In this document: one piece after another, positions 1-11,689 of the stretch | Numbering within the stretch: the first letter of the stretch is position 1 | Layout: the number at the start of each line of letters is the position of its first letter | Assembly: GCA_038049695.1 (NCBI GenBank) | Contig: CP142452.1 | Coordinates: 49,062,501 to 49,126,500, forward strand | Direction of reading: 5' to 3' | Origin: Cinnamomum chago | Taxonomy: Eukaryota > Streptophyta > Magnoliopsida > Laurales > Lauraceae | DNA: 64,000 nt | Notes under the pieces: model-generated | What the model was told of the DNA's origin: nothing | Seen by the model: the letters and a program-made list of their open reading frames with translations, nothing else | The model's database searches: none | Position numbers and translations under genes: made by a program

Positions 1-417
1 AGAAAAGTACTTGTCGAAATATCTAGTTTCCAAAAAGTATATGTTTCGCGGGTTTCGGAAATATCAAGTTTTGGGTACAGATTTAGTGTACGATGACTGT
101 TTTGCCCTCAAGGCTATGAAGTCACGTTTCGGGATCTCGAACGGGGACGGGATCAACATGAAAGTTGTAGGGATTATCAACACAAATAAAACGGGATTAA
201 AACAATGAATGCAGTAACTACGATAAATCCTCAAGCGCATGCAAGGTCATAAAGAAGGAACCCCCAAAGGGCCCCACTAAGCACAAACAATCAAAATTCC
301 CCAAAACTATATCAAAAGCTATTTTAAACCCAACTTAGCCAAAATCACTTATCAAGCTTAGAACTAACACACGACTTAATTAGTACTAATCGAGTTCACT
401 TGGGTCGGGGTCTTACA
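1..417 (-). repeat. LTR fragment, Ty3/gypsy chromovirus-like, cut by window edge
   Basis: Read on the minus strand this piece begins TGTAAGACCCCGACCC at 417, a form typical of the 5' end of long chromovirus (Tekay/Del) LTRs. No coding sequence is visible and the rest lies left of the window. The family call rests on the terminus only and is an inference. Confidence 0.45.
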
Positions 418-1086
418 GTAGGTATGTGTTGGGGTTAACTTTTGGCAAAAAGCCAAATGGTTTTGAAAGAGAGAGAGAGAGTTGTTGGCTGAAAGTAGGG
501 TTTTTTGGGGTGACAGATTTGGGTAAATATAGGTTTCTTGGGTTGGAGGTTACAGTCTAAAAAAGGATGATTAGGGATTGAGAGATAAGACTAAGAGATA
601 GGGGTAAGAGATTGAGACGGTTGAGTTGGTCCGAGGTTCGAAATTTCCGAACGAGCATGAGAAAACTTGAGCGTGTTCTATTTTTAAAGATAATGATTGA
701 TTCTAGGAAAAATTGCTTGATAACAGGAAAAGAGAGGACATCAATAAAATCCTGTCTGCTCTAAATCCCAATCTGATTCAAGAAGGCGATGTCAGATTCA
801 CACTTCGGTCTTCTTTTGGAAGGTTTTTATTTTTTTTTTACTTCACACAATGAGATGACTTACAGATCATCCAAAAAACAAGAGCGAAAACCCAAGTTTT
901 TTACAAAATGAAATCAATTATATCATCCCAATTTGCATCGATACATTGTAAATTGAAATTTGAGTCTTTTGAAGATTCTTGTAAAAGTTTCTACAAGTGT
1001 GTTCTTGAAATGTTTTCTTGTTATCTCCATCAGTATATTTTATTGCAGATAATGGTTATTTGGACTTTGGTGTGGTACTCTATGAA
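418..1086. other. no gene recognised; short GA repeat
   Basis: A short GA run lies near 463-482. The rest is AT-rich sequence with no convincing reading frame. I see nothing else in it. Confidence 0.4.
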
Positions 1087-1335
1087 ACACCCAAAAGAAA
1101 TAAGGGATTTGAAGAAGTTGTTGTGCTGGGTTAATGCTGCCAACCACTCTATTTATAATGGAGTCTCATGCACAAATCACAATATTAGTAATGAGCTTGT
1201 CTTTACAAATACAATGAAGTTCGACAAACTACTTGAATCTAAGAACATTTATAAAACATGATAGACTATCAAATAAAGGTAATCCTCTAGGGATTATGAT
1301 ACGCTAATGACCATATGAAAATAAGAATCTTAGTG
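1087..1335 (+). repeat. dispersed repeat, copy 1
   Basis: About 240 bp that recurs in the same orientation at about 10345-10585, with roughly 80-85% identity by eye and small indels. Shared stretches include GGGATTTGAAGAAGTTG and GACTATCAAATAAAGGT. No terminal repeats or known protein are seen, so its class is unknown. It abuts the copia remains that begin near 1290. Confidence 0.6.
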
Positions 1336-3180
1336 GTACTGCGAGCTAAGGCCCGATCTTTGGCTTTAGCAAAGGAGTGGGAAACTACTGATTGCTTCTT
1401 GCTCTTCCAGGAGATAAGAAAAGGGCCAAGAAAGATGCAGTATTCTGTAGTAGATCGGTGTGTATTACATCTGGTGCAATTAGAGTCAAAGTAGGCAGTG
1501 AGTTGGAGAGAGCTATCACTGAAGATTAGTGCCCGAATCATTGTTCTTTGAAGATGGTGCAAAATCCAAAGAACAATAGCCAATGGAGAGAAGTAGGGGT
1601 GAAGACAAACTAACAACTTGGACTAGATAGGCAGTGTCAGGCCGAGTGCTAGTCAAGTAGACAAGACTACCAACAACTTGTCTATAATGAATGGGATCAG
1701 GGAGAGGAGTGCCATTCAATGCAGAGAGTGTTTGATTGAGCTCAAGTGGAGTGCTAAAATTTTTGGAATTGGTTAGCCCTGCTCTATGAAGAACATCTCC
1801 AAGATACTTCATTTGTGAAAGAACATAACTTTGCGGAGTGTAGGCAACAAGAAGTAGCTCAGAGGACCAAGATCTTTCATGTCAAATTGGGAACTGAGGT
1901 AGATATTGAGAAACAGTATGCTTTCTTGATCATCACTGGTAACAAGCATACCATCAACATAGAGAAGAAGTATGCGACCATGGGTAGAGAAGTAGAAGGG
2001 TGTTGAGTCATGAAAACTTTAGGAATAGCCAATGCCGCCATTGCACTGGATAAGCGGTCAAATCAAGCATGAGGGGCTTGTTTGAGTCTATATAGAGCTC
2101 GATGTAGTCGACAAACATAGTGTGGTGGATGATAAAGTCCCTCGGTGAAGTCATGTAAATTTCTTGTGTTAGCAGGCCATTTAAAGAGGCATTCTTGACA
2201 TCCATTTGAAATACAGTCCAGTGACAGGCAGCAGCCACAGAGATGAGAGTGCGGACAATGGTCATTTAGGTGAGTAGAGCAAAGGTCTCCTTATAATCAA
2301 TGTCATATTCTTGCTTGTAGCCTTTTGAACTAGGTGGGCCTTGAAGCATTCAATGCTTCCGTCAAATTGAGTCTTGATTTTTTTATACCCAATTTAAACC
2401 AATAGTAGGTCTGCCAGCAGGAAGGGGAAAGGGGAACAAGATCTCATGCAATCTTGTACAAAGCTGCAAGTTCTTCGGGTGATAGCAGCTTGTCATTGTG
2501 GAGAGGTGGACGCTTCTTTGTACGACTGAGGCTCAGTATAAGAATGAAGAGCTGCAAGAAACTGTTGGTAGGTTGGAGAAAAATGGTGAGAAACAATAAA
2601 GCTAAACCATCAACAGGTTTGTAATTTCAAAAAATACCTGCAAGGTGTCTCGTTAACTGAGGGAGCAGGACATTTAATAAGTTAAGCGACACTATGGTTG
2701 GTTCATGAAGAGGAGCAAAAAATGGGGACAGGGAATAAATTAATGAAAGGATCCAGGGAGTAGGAGTGAGGAGGATCAGGAGAAAGAGAAAGCAGTTGGC
2801 AGGGGGTAGAATGGAATATGCTCATGAAATGTGACATGCGAAATACAAAGATGGTTGACTTTAGGATTGAAACAACGGAACCCTCAATGTTCGATCAAAA
2901 ACTGAAATGGTGGATTTGGGAGAAAGTTTGGATTTGTTATCAAGGAGGAAGAAGAACAAAATAGGTACACCCAAATACGACAGATTAGTCTAGTTTTTGA
3001 TGCAAGAATGTTTTAAAGGGTGTGCGGCCAGGCAAATCATAGGGTGGATAGTGTTTGATGAGATAAGTGGCTGCTAAAAGAGCTCATCAGAAGGAGAGAA
3101 GTACGTTCAATGACACCATTTTGTTCAAGGGTATAAAGACATGGGAGCTGGAGAATGGTTCCCTGATGAGATAGTGATGC
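1290..3180 (-). mobile_element. degraded Ty1/copia pol remnant
   Basis: Minus-strand fragments match copia pol in the expected order from right to left: the integrase region near 3090-3180 (a TPEQNGV-like motif), the post-integrase segment around 2800-2950 (CFNPKVNHLCIS-like), reverse transcriptase near 2180-2265 (QMDVKNASLNG), the RT end near 1620-1812 (YRQVVGSLVYLT) and RNase H near 1290-1530 (LISWKSKKQS). No LTRs are recognised at either side. It is heavily broken (many breaks) and old. It is unrelated in age to the young copia element at 15.6-21 kb. Confidence 0.75.
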
Positions 3181-4375
3181 AGTCCCGATTTGGTGCAATG
3201 GGACCATCTAGGGCCCAATTTAACAAACCAAAAATAATTTTCAGCAACTAGTATGATTTGCAGGTACATCACAGGAAATCCAGAATAGAACATTATGCAA
3301 GGAACAACCAAATAACTAACCCACTGACCTTAGAGTAGTCTTCTCTATCCCTATAGTACTACATGACCACCAAGAAAAAAGAGAAGCACATAACCAGAAC
3401 TTGCAGTTCTACTCAAAAGCTCAAAACAGTCAAACATGGATTGACTACTGCTATGCTTATATAGAACTCAAAACCCATCTAAAACTCCAGGAATTTTTCT
3501 AATTTTGTTTCCTATTACAATTAGAATGTCCTACTAATGCTTCTTAAATCAAACAATCAGAAATTAGATTAATAAAAAAATAGAGAAAATAGGAAATTTC
3601 CAAGTTCCAGGTTGTGGGCCCCATGTGTGCCACTTGATCATGAAACAAACCAAACGAACTTGAAGTTAATACCTGGGTGCCTAACCTGCTTGGATTGATT
3701 TAGGTCTGGCCCACCATCCATTGCTTAGAAGTAGACTGCATGTGACAACCTGTTTGTGTTATGAACTTTGAAAATTTGCAAAAGCCCTGCTTTGCTTTAT
3801 TTTCCTGAAACAGCCCCTGAAATTCAATTTTAAACATAAATATGGACTCTTTGGGTCCCAATACCACTTCAATTCTTTATTAGAAGCTTGCGAGCCTTCT
3901 TACAATGATCAATATGTGCCAAGTAGGCTTCGGCCACATCAAAATCTTGATTGAAAATTCATTCTTCATGTGATAGGAAGTTGCAAAACCAAGTAGAAAA
4001 ATACTCGTCTCGAGAGTTGGACCTGAAAATTTTACTTAGTCATTCGATGGGCCCAATAAGCATAATTAATCCTACCCAAAATATAACGGAAGAGAGCTCG
4101 CTAGTGGAAACTGTTAGTTTTACACACAAAAGCAGTTCGGTAGTAGCACTTGGTTTGGATGTCCAGGCCAGATAACAGCAGATGGGAGTTAATCGCCTCT
4201 AAACAGCATCAATAAGCTAATCAATCTTCCAGGTTAGGTATGTAGTTGAGTGACGGCTATCCTCCACATTAGGGAATGATCCATTGAGAATCAAAGATAT
4301 TCAACGACCGAGATGAAAACAAGTTTAGAAAACTGTCAACTCACAGCAAGCCCTGAATACCTAATCAGATGAGGT
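3181..4375. other. no gene recognised
   Basis: About 1.2 kb of AT-rich sequence with no long frame, no clear terminal repeat and no recognisable protein similarity. Confidence 0.4.
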
Positions 4376-4394
4376 CCAAATGGGTTCAAATTTT

Positions 4395-4851
4395 TTTTTT
4401 TTTTGATAATTGTTAAATTTTATTCCACCAGAAAAAGAGAAAAACAGAACAATTACCCAAACACAAGAAAAGTAAAAAATAATAAAAAAAAACTATACAT
4501 CAAACATGATAGAAGGTTGAGAAATTCCTTCCCTTGCCAAACCATCCGCTATTGAGTTAGCCTCCCGTAAGATGTGACGAAAAGAAACACCCAATTTATT
4601 AGATATATCCTGCACCTCCTCCACCCAATCTGCTATCCGCCAGGTAAAAAACAGCCTTCTCAAAAGCCCATAGAATAGTAAAAAAAGAGTCTCCTTCAAT
4701 AATAGGATGAGAACTGCCTATCCTTTCCAACTCATGGCACTGAATAAGTAGAGCAAATACTTCAGCTTCATTAGCATCCATAGAAACCACAAGCCCAGAA
4801 AAATTTCTAATAACATTTCCGTTCCATTCTCTAATTACACCTCCAATACCG
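4395..4851 (-). mobile_element. 5'-truncated L1-type LINE tail with target-site duplication
   Basis: A poly-T run at about 4391-4404 is the 3' poly(A) of a minus-strand LINE. The insertion is flanked by a perfect 19-bp duplication starting CCAAATGGGTTCAAA at 4376-4394 and 4852-4870, the mark of target-primed reverse transcription. The body encodes the end of the LINE RNase H domain: IGGVIREWNGNVIRNFSG and DANEAEVFALL in one frame, then DWVEEVQDISNKLG and REANSIADGLAREG in another, so one frameshift splits the domain. Only about 460 bp remain, the usual outcome of 5' truncation. Confidence 0.87.
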
Positions 4852-4870
4852 CCAAATGGGTTCAAATTTT

Positions 4871-5177
4871 AACTGAAGATTGCTTTAGTAGGAACGACCA
4901 GATGGGATGAATCTTTTGATGATCGATGGTATGCACCAAGCAACCTAAAAATAAGCTACTAGTATGCACACAATTAAAACTCACAAGCGCACAAGATCAC
5001 TATGTAGTATAATGAATTGTAAGTACGAGGTCGATCCCACGAAGACTTGTGATAAAACGATGTCAAAAATAACTAAAAAAATGAGAATTTTAAATGGATG
5101 AAAAGGTGATTGAATGCTAATTGGTTGAATGAAATTACTAAAAACAGCAACTTAAACTATTAAAATAAATCAAAAGC
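4871..5177. other. left flank of a nested insertion; older non-coding repeat
   Basis: This stretch and 9066-10140 flank the LTR element at 5178-9065 and were probably continuous before that insertion. It contains a GTCGATCCCACGAAGACTTG motif often seen in non-coding parts of plant LTR elements. No frame is recognised. Confidence 0.35.
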
Positions 5178-5647
5178 TGAAGCAACCTATATCCGCAAGC
5201 AGTGATGAAACGAGTGTAGACAATATCTGCGAGAGAGTTTGCCGAATCCTGGACGGATTCCAATGGCGACCAATTCCGCAGATGGGAATTAGCCGAATTC
5301 CTCTCGGAACTCAATAACAATCTTCCATTGAAAATAAAGAAAACCAAACAAACCAACCAATCTTTATTATTGAATAATGATGAAATACTCTCCTAATAGA
5401 GGGATTACATATTTATAGGAAGGGTTGGACATCCCCTTTCCTAACAGGACTTTGCTTTCCTAAATAATAAAGGAAACTAAACTTGGTCATAATCCAAATA
5501 AATAAAACTACTAATTTTAAGGACTTCTAAATAAATAACAACTCTCTAAATAAGACTTTTAACTAAAAACTCTAACTAAATGAATGATCTATTGGGCTTG
5601 TGAACTGGGCCCAATTAGTTGGCAGACCATGGGTCTGGCCTGCATCA
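5178..5647 (-). repeat. 3' LTR of the gag-protease element
   Basis: Repeats 8600-9065 in the same orientation and ends at the AAAGC duplication. It contains CTATAAATATG read on the minus strand (near 5407-5417), a plausible LTR TATA box. Confidence 0.85.
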
Positions 5648-5843
5648 GTTTCTCCCCGCTTTGGAGAGAACTCGACCTCGAGTCCTGTAAATGTCCACCT
5701 GGGTCAAAAATCAAGCGTACAAACTTCCAAAGTTCTTGATCTTCATATTCTTCACATAGCGTGGGAACTCGAATTGATTTCTTCCTGCAATTAGAAGTAG
5801 ATTGGATGTATTGATTCTTTTGATGCTTGCATTTTTTTTGGAT

Positions 5844-6614
5844 CTATGATTGAACCATTAGATGCTTCAATTGTTGCATGTGTACCAACAGATCTTGACC
5901 TTCGAATATCCATCGTTGATTCCCGAACATGAAGTCAATGTGGGGGATTTCAACAATTTGTTCTGCTATTAATGTCTCCTTAACAACCATTAGATCCATT
6001 GAATGATTAGGCTGCTTGTTCATTAGATCTATGTCTTCAACATGCGCTTGACCTTCTTCATTTGCCTCTTGCCTCTTTTGATCAGCACTATTAACAGCAA
6101 TGATTGTAGTCTTTGTGTTGTCTGGCTCTTCTGAAATATGCTCCATAGAAAAAGTTTTGCATGCTATTTCATCTGACAGTGTCGTGACATCTTCAGTTTC
6201 TTGATCTTGCTGTTTAATGTCATCCTTGATGTCTTTTATCATGGTTTGTAGCTCTTGTGGCACAAGCACGACATCTGTTTCCTCCTTCTGCTTATTCTTT
6301 GATTCTTCAATTGGAGGTGAAGATGTAAATGCAGAAGGTGTTTGTGATGGCAATGGAATGAGCTCGATCCGTTGTCCTTTCCAAAGAAAAGAATGTTTGT
6401 TATTCTCTTCGTCAGTATGCACATTCATATCTAAAAGCCATGGTCTTCCAAGAAGAATATGAGTGAGATTCATATTGATAACATCACACCAAATATTATC
6501 TTCATAATTGCCAATCTTGAAAGATACCAAACATTGATGAGTTATTGGAATGATTACATCATTGGCCCATGTAAATATGGCTTCAGGAGTTTCTTGTAAG
6601 AAACCATATACCAA
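5844..6614 (-). pseudogene. gypsy-type aspartic-protease-like region of the element
   Basis: The first third resembles the retropepsin-like part of plant Ty3/gypsy polyproteins: NMNLTHILLGRPWLLDMN corresponds to the conserved (M)D..HLLLGRPW..D segment, followed by a hydrophilic Glu/Lys-rich tail with no known domain. It is part of the non-autonomous LTR element and lies downstream of its gag. A TRIM separates it from gag. Treated as a fossil coding region; function is not claimed. Confidence 0.65.
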
Positions 6615-6923
6615 CCCAAAAGCTTAAGCTTATAGGTGGAAGGCCCATACAGGTATATTAAGATATGTCAAGCCTATTACTTAGGCGATGTGGGATGTGG
6701 GACTTCCCAACACTCCCCCTCACGTGCAGGCCCAACATATTTCATGGACGGGCCTGTCACGTGGGCTACACAAGAACACCGGGATCGAAATCCGCTCTGA
6801 TACCATGTAAGAGTCCATATACCAACCCAAAAGCTTAAGCTTATAGGTGGAAGGCCCATACAGGTATATTAAGATATGTCAAGCTTATTACTTAGGCGAT
6901 GTGGGATGTGGGACTTCCCAACA
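6595..6923 (-). mobile_element. TRIM (terminal-repeat retrotransposon in miniature), complete
   Basis: 329 bp with two 118-bp LTRs (6595-6712, 6806-6923) that start TGTTGGGAAGTCCCACATCC and end CTTACA on the minus strand. The PBS TGGTATCAGAGC lies at 6794-6805 and a purine tract (GTGAGGGGGAG) lies next to the 3' LTR. The only interior is 93 bp. A perfect 5-bp duplication TTTCT flanks it (6590-6594, 6924-6928). The LTRs differ at about 3 sites (about 2.5%). It sits inside the gag-protease element and is therefore younger than it. Structurally it looks whole; TRIMs encode nothing. Confidence 0.92.
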
Positions 6924-7058
6924 TTTCTCGGTTGGCCAGTGAAGCTTGTCAATCAATTCTTGCGCAACAAAGTTTATTGCGTTGCTGCGATTAATAACCA
7001 GATTAGCTAGCTTGCCTTCACACCTTTCATGTGTTTGGAATTTTGTATGCTGTTTCCA

Positions 7059-7487
7059 TTATTCTTCTTCCATCTTATTTGTGGTGAGAAGTCGATGTAT
7101 GACAAGCTTGGGATTATCTTCTCCTGAAAAATGTGTTTCAACAACTTGAGCTCTTCTTCTTTCCAGGGACCTTCTTTCTTGAGATTTATATTGTTGCATG
7201 TGAGATTGCCGAAGCATGTGCTCAACATGGATAGCTTCTTTATATGCTTCTGGAATGGTTTCACAAAAATTTACTTTTGCTCGTATGCTTGGTCTTAACC
7301 CTTTGATATATCGAGCTCCATGATTCTTATTGCTCTCCCATAAGCCACATAAAATTTCCAACTCTTGATATCGAGAGGTATATTCATCAACAGTTAAGTT
7401 ACCTTGCTTCAAATTAATGTGCTGCTCAAAGTAGAACTTTTTTTCATGGTACTGTTTTCCATATCTGGACTCATATAATAGCTTCAA
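7059..7487 (-). pseudogene. Ty3/gypsy-type gag region of the element
   Basis: The 142-residue frame matches the plant retrotransposon gag capsid domain: QHINLKQGNLTVDEYTSRYQ, then CGLWESN, ARYIKGLRPSIRAKV and PEAYKEAIHVEHMLRQ, in the usual order. It continues the minus-strand layout PBS, leader, gag, protease, 3' LTR. No zinc knuckle is evident. Fossil coding region of a non-autonomous element. Confidence 0.75.
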
Positions 7488-7499
7488 ATGTGTTTCATA

Positions 7500-8585
7500 T
7501 TGATTTGATAGGCTTGGTTAATGACACTCTGAACGGGTGGGATTTGAAATAGGCCCACTGATTCAGACCAAAAATTTCTGCACTTTTTTTCTTTTTTGGA
7601 TAACTTCTGCTGCTAGCGGGCTGGGTCAGGTCGGACTCAGATCAGGCCCAAACTGGAAAATGTAGATTCAGTATGCTGCAAGTGGGCTGGATTTGGGCTC
7701 GGGTTCAGGTTGGACCTGAATTGCAGGTTAGGCCCAAACTGCCTAAGTTATGCTAGTGTTACACACGTGGGAAAGGGATCTCCTTTTCTGTTTTGGGTTC
7801 CGTGCAAGAAAGGAGTTGAGGCAAGAGTTCCTTGCTGTTTGACATTTAACGAAGAGGAGAACTCAACTTGATGTAGTTGCATGCAAGGATGTGGTGAGAT
7901 GATGATGAAGACGCTTGGATGCTGGCTTGCGAGAAGACGCTGGTTGCTGGACGGTGCCAGGTATTCTCTCCCAACTCTGTCTTCTTATCTTCTCTCTCTT
8001 TTTTCTTTTTCTATCTGTCTTCTTCTCTTCTCCTTTCCTTTCCTTTTTTTTTTTTGCTTTGTTTCTCTGTTGGGTTGGGGCTTTCTCACAGAAGATTCGA
8101 TGGGTTGTTTATATATATATATATATTTGGTTGGGGTTTCTATTTTTTTTTTCTGGTGTATTGGGGTTGTCGAGCTGAAGGTGGGGTTTGGTGTCGGGGC
8201 TGGTTTGGGGTATGATTGGAAAGGTGGCGGAGATGTGAGAAGGGGATTCTGGGAGGATGAAGGGTCTGGTGCTAAGGCTTGGTTAAGGGGGAAGTGGCTG
8301 TCAGCTCTGGTAAGGGGTATGTGAGATGGGGATTTCGGTTTGGATTGGGGCAGTTGCTGGGTTTTTTTTTTTTTTTTTTTTCTTTGAGTGGGAAATTGGG
8401 TTTGTTTGGATTCGACTGGGGCTGGGGTTTTTGAAGAGGTGGGGTTCGGTGGTGGGCAGGGCTTGGTGGCAGTGGATGACGAGAAGGGATTAAGATGGAC
8501 GGACGGACGGTGAGGATGATGATGATGGAATGGCCAGGGGATAGAATCCGGAAGGGACCGTTGATCTCCCCGCGATCGCTCTTCG
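7500..8585 (-). other. long untranslated leader of the gag-protease element
   Basis: About 1.1 kb between PBS and gag. It holds pyrimidine-rich tracts, an AT microsatellite near 8111-8125 and a T run near 8362-8381. Plus-strand frames here have biased composition and no recognisable domain, so I do not call a gene. Confidence 0.5.
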
Positions 8586-9065
8586 GCTCTGATACCAATT
8601 GAAGCAGCCTAGATCCACAAGCAGTGATGAAACGGGTGTAGACAATCCCTGCGAGAGAGTTTGCCATGGATTCCAGTGAGGACCAATTTCGCAAATGGGA
8701 ATTAGTTGAATTCCTCTTGAAACTCAATAACAATCTTCCATCGAAGATAAAAAGAAAACCAAACAAACCAACCAATCTTTATTATTGAATAATGATGAAC
8801 TACTCTCCTAATAGAGGGATTACATATTTATAGGAAGGGTTGGACATCCCCTTTCCTAATAGGACTTTGCTTTCCTAAACAATAAAGGAAACTAAACATA
8901 GTCATAATCCAAATAAATAAAACTCCTAATTTTAATGACTTCTAAATAAATAACAACTCTCTAAATAAGACTCTTAACTAATTAAAACTCTAACTAAATG
9001 AATGATCTATTGGGCTTGTGGACTGGGCCCAATTAGTTGGCAGACCATGGGTCTGGCCTGCATCA
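8586..9065 (-). repeat. 5' LTR and PBS of the gag-protease element
   Basis: The LTR is 8600-9065; the PBS complement of initiator-Met tRNA is 8586-8597, two bases inside the LTR. The right boundary is fixed by the AAAGC duplication at 9066-9070. Confidence 0.85.
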
Positions 9066-10140
9066 AAAGCTTAATGGAAAGTAACCTAACACAAAATTAA
9101 TACTATGATGGAAAACAATGAGAATGAATGAACTAGGGTTTCATCTACTCCCCTAACCTATCCTATGCATGTCCCTTATTATCCCTTCAAAAAATAGAAT
9201 TATTGGTGACATTTATCAACCTAGACCATGGCATATGTATTTAGATTATGATTCCCCTAAGCCTAATTCATGAGTGGCATACTACATGAATTGTTCATCA
9301 AGTTGTAATAAACTAAGCATGGCATATGTCCTAGTCAATACATGCATGATGCATAAAAACAATGGGAATGATAAATGCATGAGTCTAAGCATGGCATATA
9401 CCCAGATTATTCATGGTTCTAAACCCTAGATGCTTAACATCAAGATCAATCAAAATTAAGTTAGCTACTCTTAAATTTAATTGAACATGGCATGGTTGGC
9501 ATGGCATATACACAACTCATCAATTAAAAACATGGTTTAGAAACTCAACAAATAAAACTGAATTCTTAATTAAAGAATGCCAAAAGAGACTGCATAAATC
9601 TAGGCTAGGGTTTCTACTACACCTTAGCCGTAAAAGCTACTCATGTTTTTAATAAAAAATAACATAAAAAATAAAGTCATAAGAAGAACTCTGAAGATTG
9701 GAGGAGAAGAATTCGGCCAGCAGCTTGTTCCACTTTTTCCTCCATTCTTGGGCTCCACTTTGACTTGAATAAGACTTTCAAAATCTGAAATTCAGCTTTT
9801 GCAATGGATGTGGCACCCCCTTTGGGCGTGTAACACAGTTGGTTTTCTTCTTTTCCTTCTTTGTTTCACTTTCCTTCTTTGATTATGCTTTCTTGTTCTC
9901 CAATTCTTTCCTTCTAATTTGAATTTTAAATTGTCCAAAGAATTAGAAAGGAATCTTGAAATCTGAAACAGCTTGGATGGACCCACCATGACTCATTCTT
10001 TGGGATTCATGCCTACTTCATAAATTCTTCTCTTTTAGCTCCTTTTGACCTTTTCATAAAAATTAACACAGACTATGTAAAAACAAATAAAACAAACATG
10101 ACTAGCACAAGATAAACCAAATATTAGGGCTCAGATTGTA
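9066..10140. other. right flank of the nested insertion; no gene
   Basis: AT-rich sequence with a scattered CATGGCATAT motif (about six times between 9230 and 9520). It probably belongs to the same older repeat as 4871-5177. No coding frame is supported. Confidence 0.35.
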
Positions 10141-10344
10141 AACAATTAAGCAATTATCAATCTATCTGGGGTTGTTCCCACCAGGTTGTCGAATTTCTGG
10201 CAGCAGTTCAACAGTTGATTGGCAGATTTTTTAGCACAGATTCGGAGAACAGGGAATAGTTCATTAATCTCAGAAGCAGAATCCAAGATCATTTGGGTTA
10301 TAGATAGATCAGAGAGCCTAGGTTCTGATTTATGAGGCAACCTA

Positions 10345-10585
10345 AAAAGAAACAAGGGATTTGAAGAAGTTGCTGTGTTGGGTTAATGCTCCCAGCAAAC
10401 CTATTTACAGTGAAATCCTTGTACAATATTAGTAATGAGCTTATCTACACAAATACAATGAAGTTTTACTAACCACTTGAATCTAAGAAATTGTATGATA
10501 TATGGGAGACTATCAAATAAAGGTGATCCTCTAGTGATTATAGACTACACTGAGGACCATATGAAATTAAGTGTCTTCACACTCT
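10345..10585 (+). repeat. dispersed repeat, copy 2
   Basis: Partner of 1087-1335 in the same orientation. Nothing in it identifies a family. Confidence 0.6.
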
Positions 10586-10907
10586 AGCTGCTAATTCTTA
10601 AACATCTCTCTCTCAAAAGCTACCAGGAAATACTGGTTACCATAACTGTTTGGGATCAAACTGTCTCGTGGGAGTGGTTGTAAGTGCGTGTTTTGGTTTT
10701 TGTTCTATCCACGGCACACCTAACTATTAGTGTATTTTTTATTTATTTCTGTAGTTTGATATTTTATGCAGAGGTTCATGAAGCGAGTTATTTTTCCTTG
10801 AAGTTGACAATTTTTGTTTTTTAATTCTGTTATTACTTGTATCGTGCAAAATGGATTTTATGGCTTCACTAAGTAGTATATTGAATCGCACTAATTTTCT
10901 TTTCTAG

Positions 10908-10978
10908 AAAGGTGATTTTTCGAAAAGGGCTGCCTTCGCAAAGAATATTGCTGAGACTCCAAAATTTTCTAATAGCAG
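10908..10978 (+). CDS. isolated exon-like segment, unrecognised
   Basis: A pyrimidine tract ending TTTTCTTTTCTAG precedes 71 nt of open frame (KGDFSKRAAFAKNIAETPKF...) that ends at AG/GT. The splice-like borders and codon-like composition suggest an exon or a relic of one. I do not recognise the protein, and no partner exon with a matching phase is evident nearby. Confidence 0.22.
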
Positions 10979-11235
10979 GTATTTGTTTTTGGCATTGAGA
11001 TATATCGTTCACAAAATGTTTTATAACTGATAAAGATTTTTGTGCTTTGAATTCACATATTTTATTGAGTTCTAATTAGATAATTATGTAAAAACTTGTG
11101 TTGAATTAGACTTACCTATGATCAATGTGTTGAATTAGACTTAGCTGTGATCAATGGTGCTTCAAAGGAGAAGTCTATGGGGCAAGAGAAATGAAACTAT
11201 ATTCAAGGTTAAGGGAAAGTAGATAGATGAGGTGG

Positions 11236-11400
11236 TGCTTCAGTGAAGCTGTCTTCTTATTGGCAAACCCTGCCTTCTGGGTGCTTGATATTCAAGGTGG
11301 ATAGAGCTTTTATCGGCCCAACAGGTAGAGGCAGTGTCTTGTTTGATGAGAAAGGTGTAATCAAGGCCGTTTTCCGAGCCCTATAAGTTTGGCAGACTTT
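11236..11400 (+). pseudogene. LINE-type RNase H relic
   Basis: The plus-strand translation includes LPSGCLIFKVDRAFIGPTGR and GSVLFDEKGVIKAVF, which fit the start of the plant LINE RNase H domain (WxPPxxGxLKFNVDG..., GGVLRDExG). It is interrupted by a stop soon after and no other LINE parts are visible around it. Confidence 0.42.
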
Positions 11401-11689
11401 TAATCATGATGTACTTACTATTTTATTTATCTTGGAGAATAAAATATGAATTAGGTGCTCTTAGTAACCACATGATAATTAAATAGAGTCAATTGAGAAG
11501 CTCAACTCCTTTGTGAGCAGACATTCACTATTTATTATTGCTTTTAAATACAACAAAGCTAGAAAGTGCAGCTTCTTGGCTATCCTAGAATGCATGAGAT
11601 AATATCTGGTTATTTTAGGTTAGTTGTCCACAGTACTACATAAATATTACATTGCCGGACACCTCCTAGAATGTGTGAGGAAAAAAAAA

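Larger units (their letters stand above)
5178..9065 (-). mobile_element. gag-protease-only LTR element (TR-GAG-like), minus strand
   Basis: A complete element by its ends. Direct terminal repeats lie at 5178-5647 and 8600-9065, bounded TGATGCAG...GCTTCA on the minus strand and flanked by a perfect 5-bp duplication AAAGC (5173-5177 and 9066-9070). A PBS matching initiator-Met tRNA (TGGTATCAGAGC) sits at 8586-8597 beside the 5' LTR, and a purine-rich tract (AGCGGGGAGAAA) lies just inside the 3' LTR at 5648-5660. The interior has a Ty3/gypsy-type gag (about 7059-7487) and a protease-like region (5844-6614), but no RT, RNase H or integrase, so it is non-autonomous. The LTRs differ by about 6% plus small indels, so it is not young. 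The coding parts look broken in a few places and a TRIM is inserted at 6595-6923. Confidence 0.82.

Noticed and set aside
7881-8324. Plus-strand ORFs with long Phe/Leu/Ser runs, resembling a membrane protein
   Set aside because: The hydrophobic run comes from pyrimidine tracts in the leader of a minus-strand LTR element.
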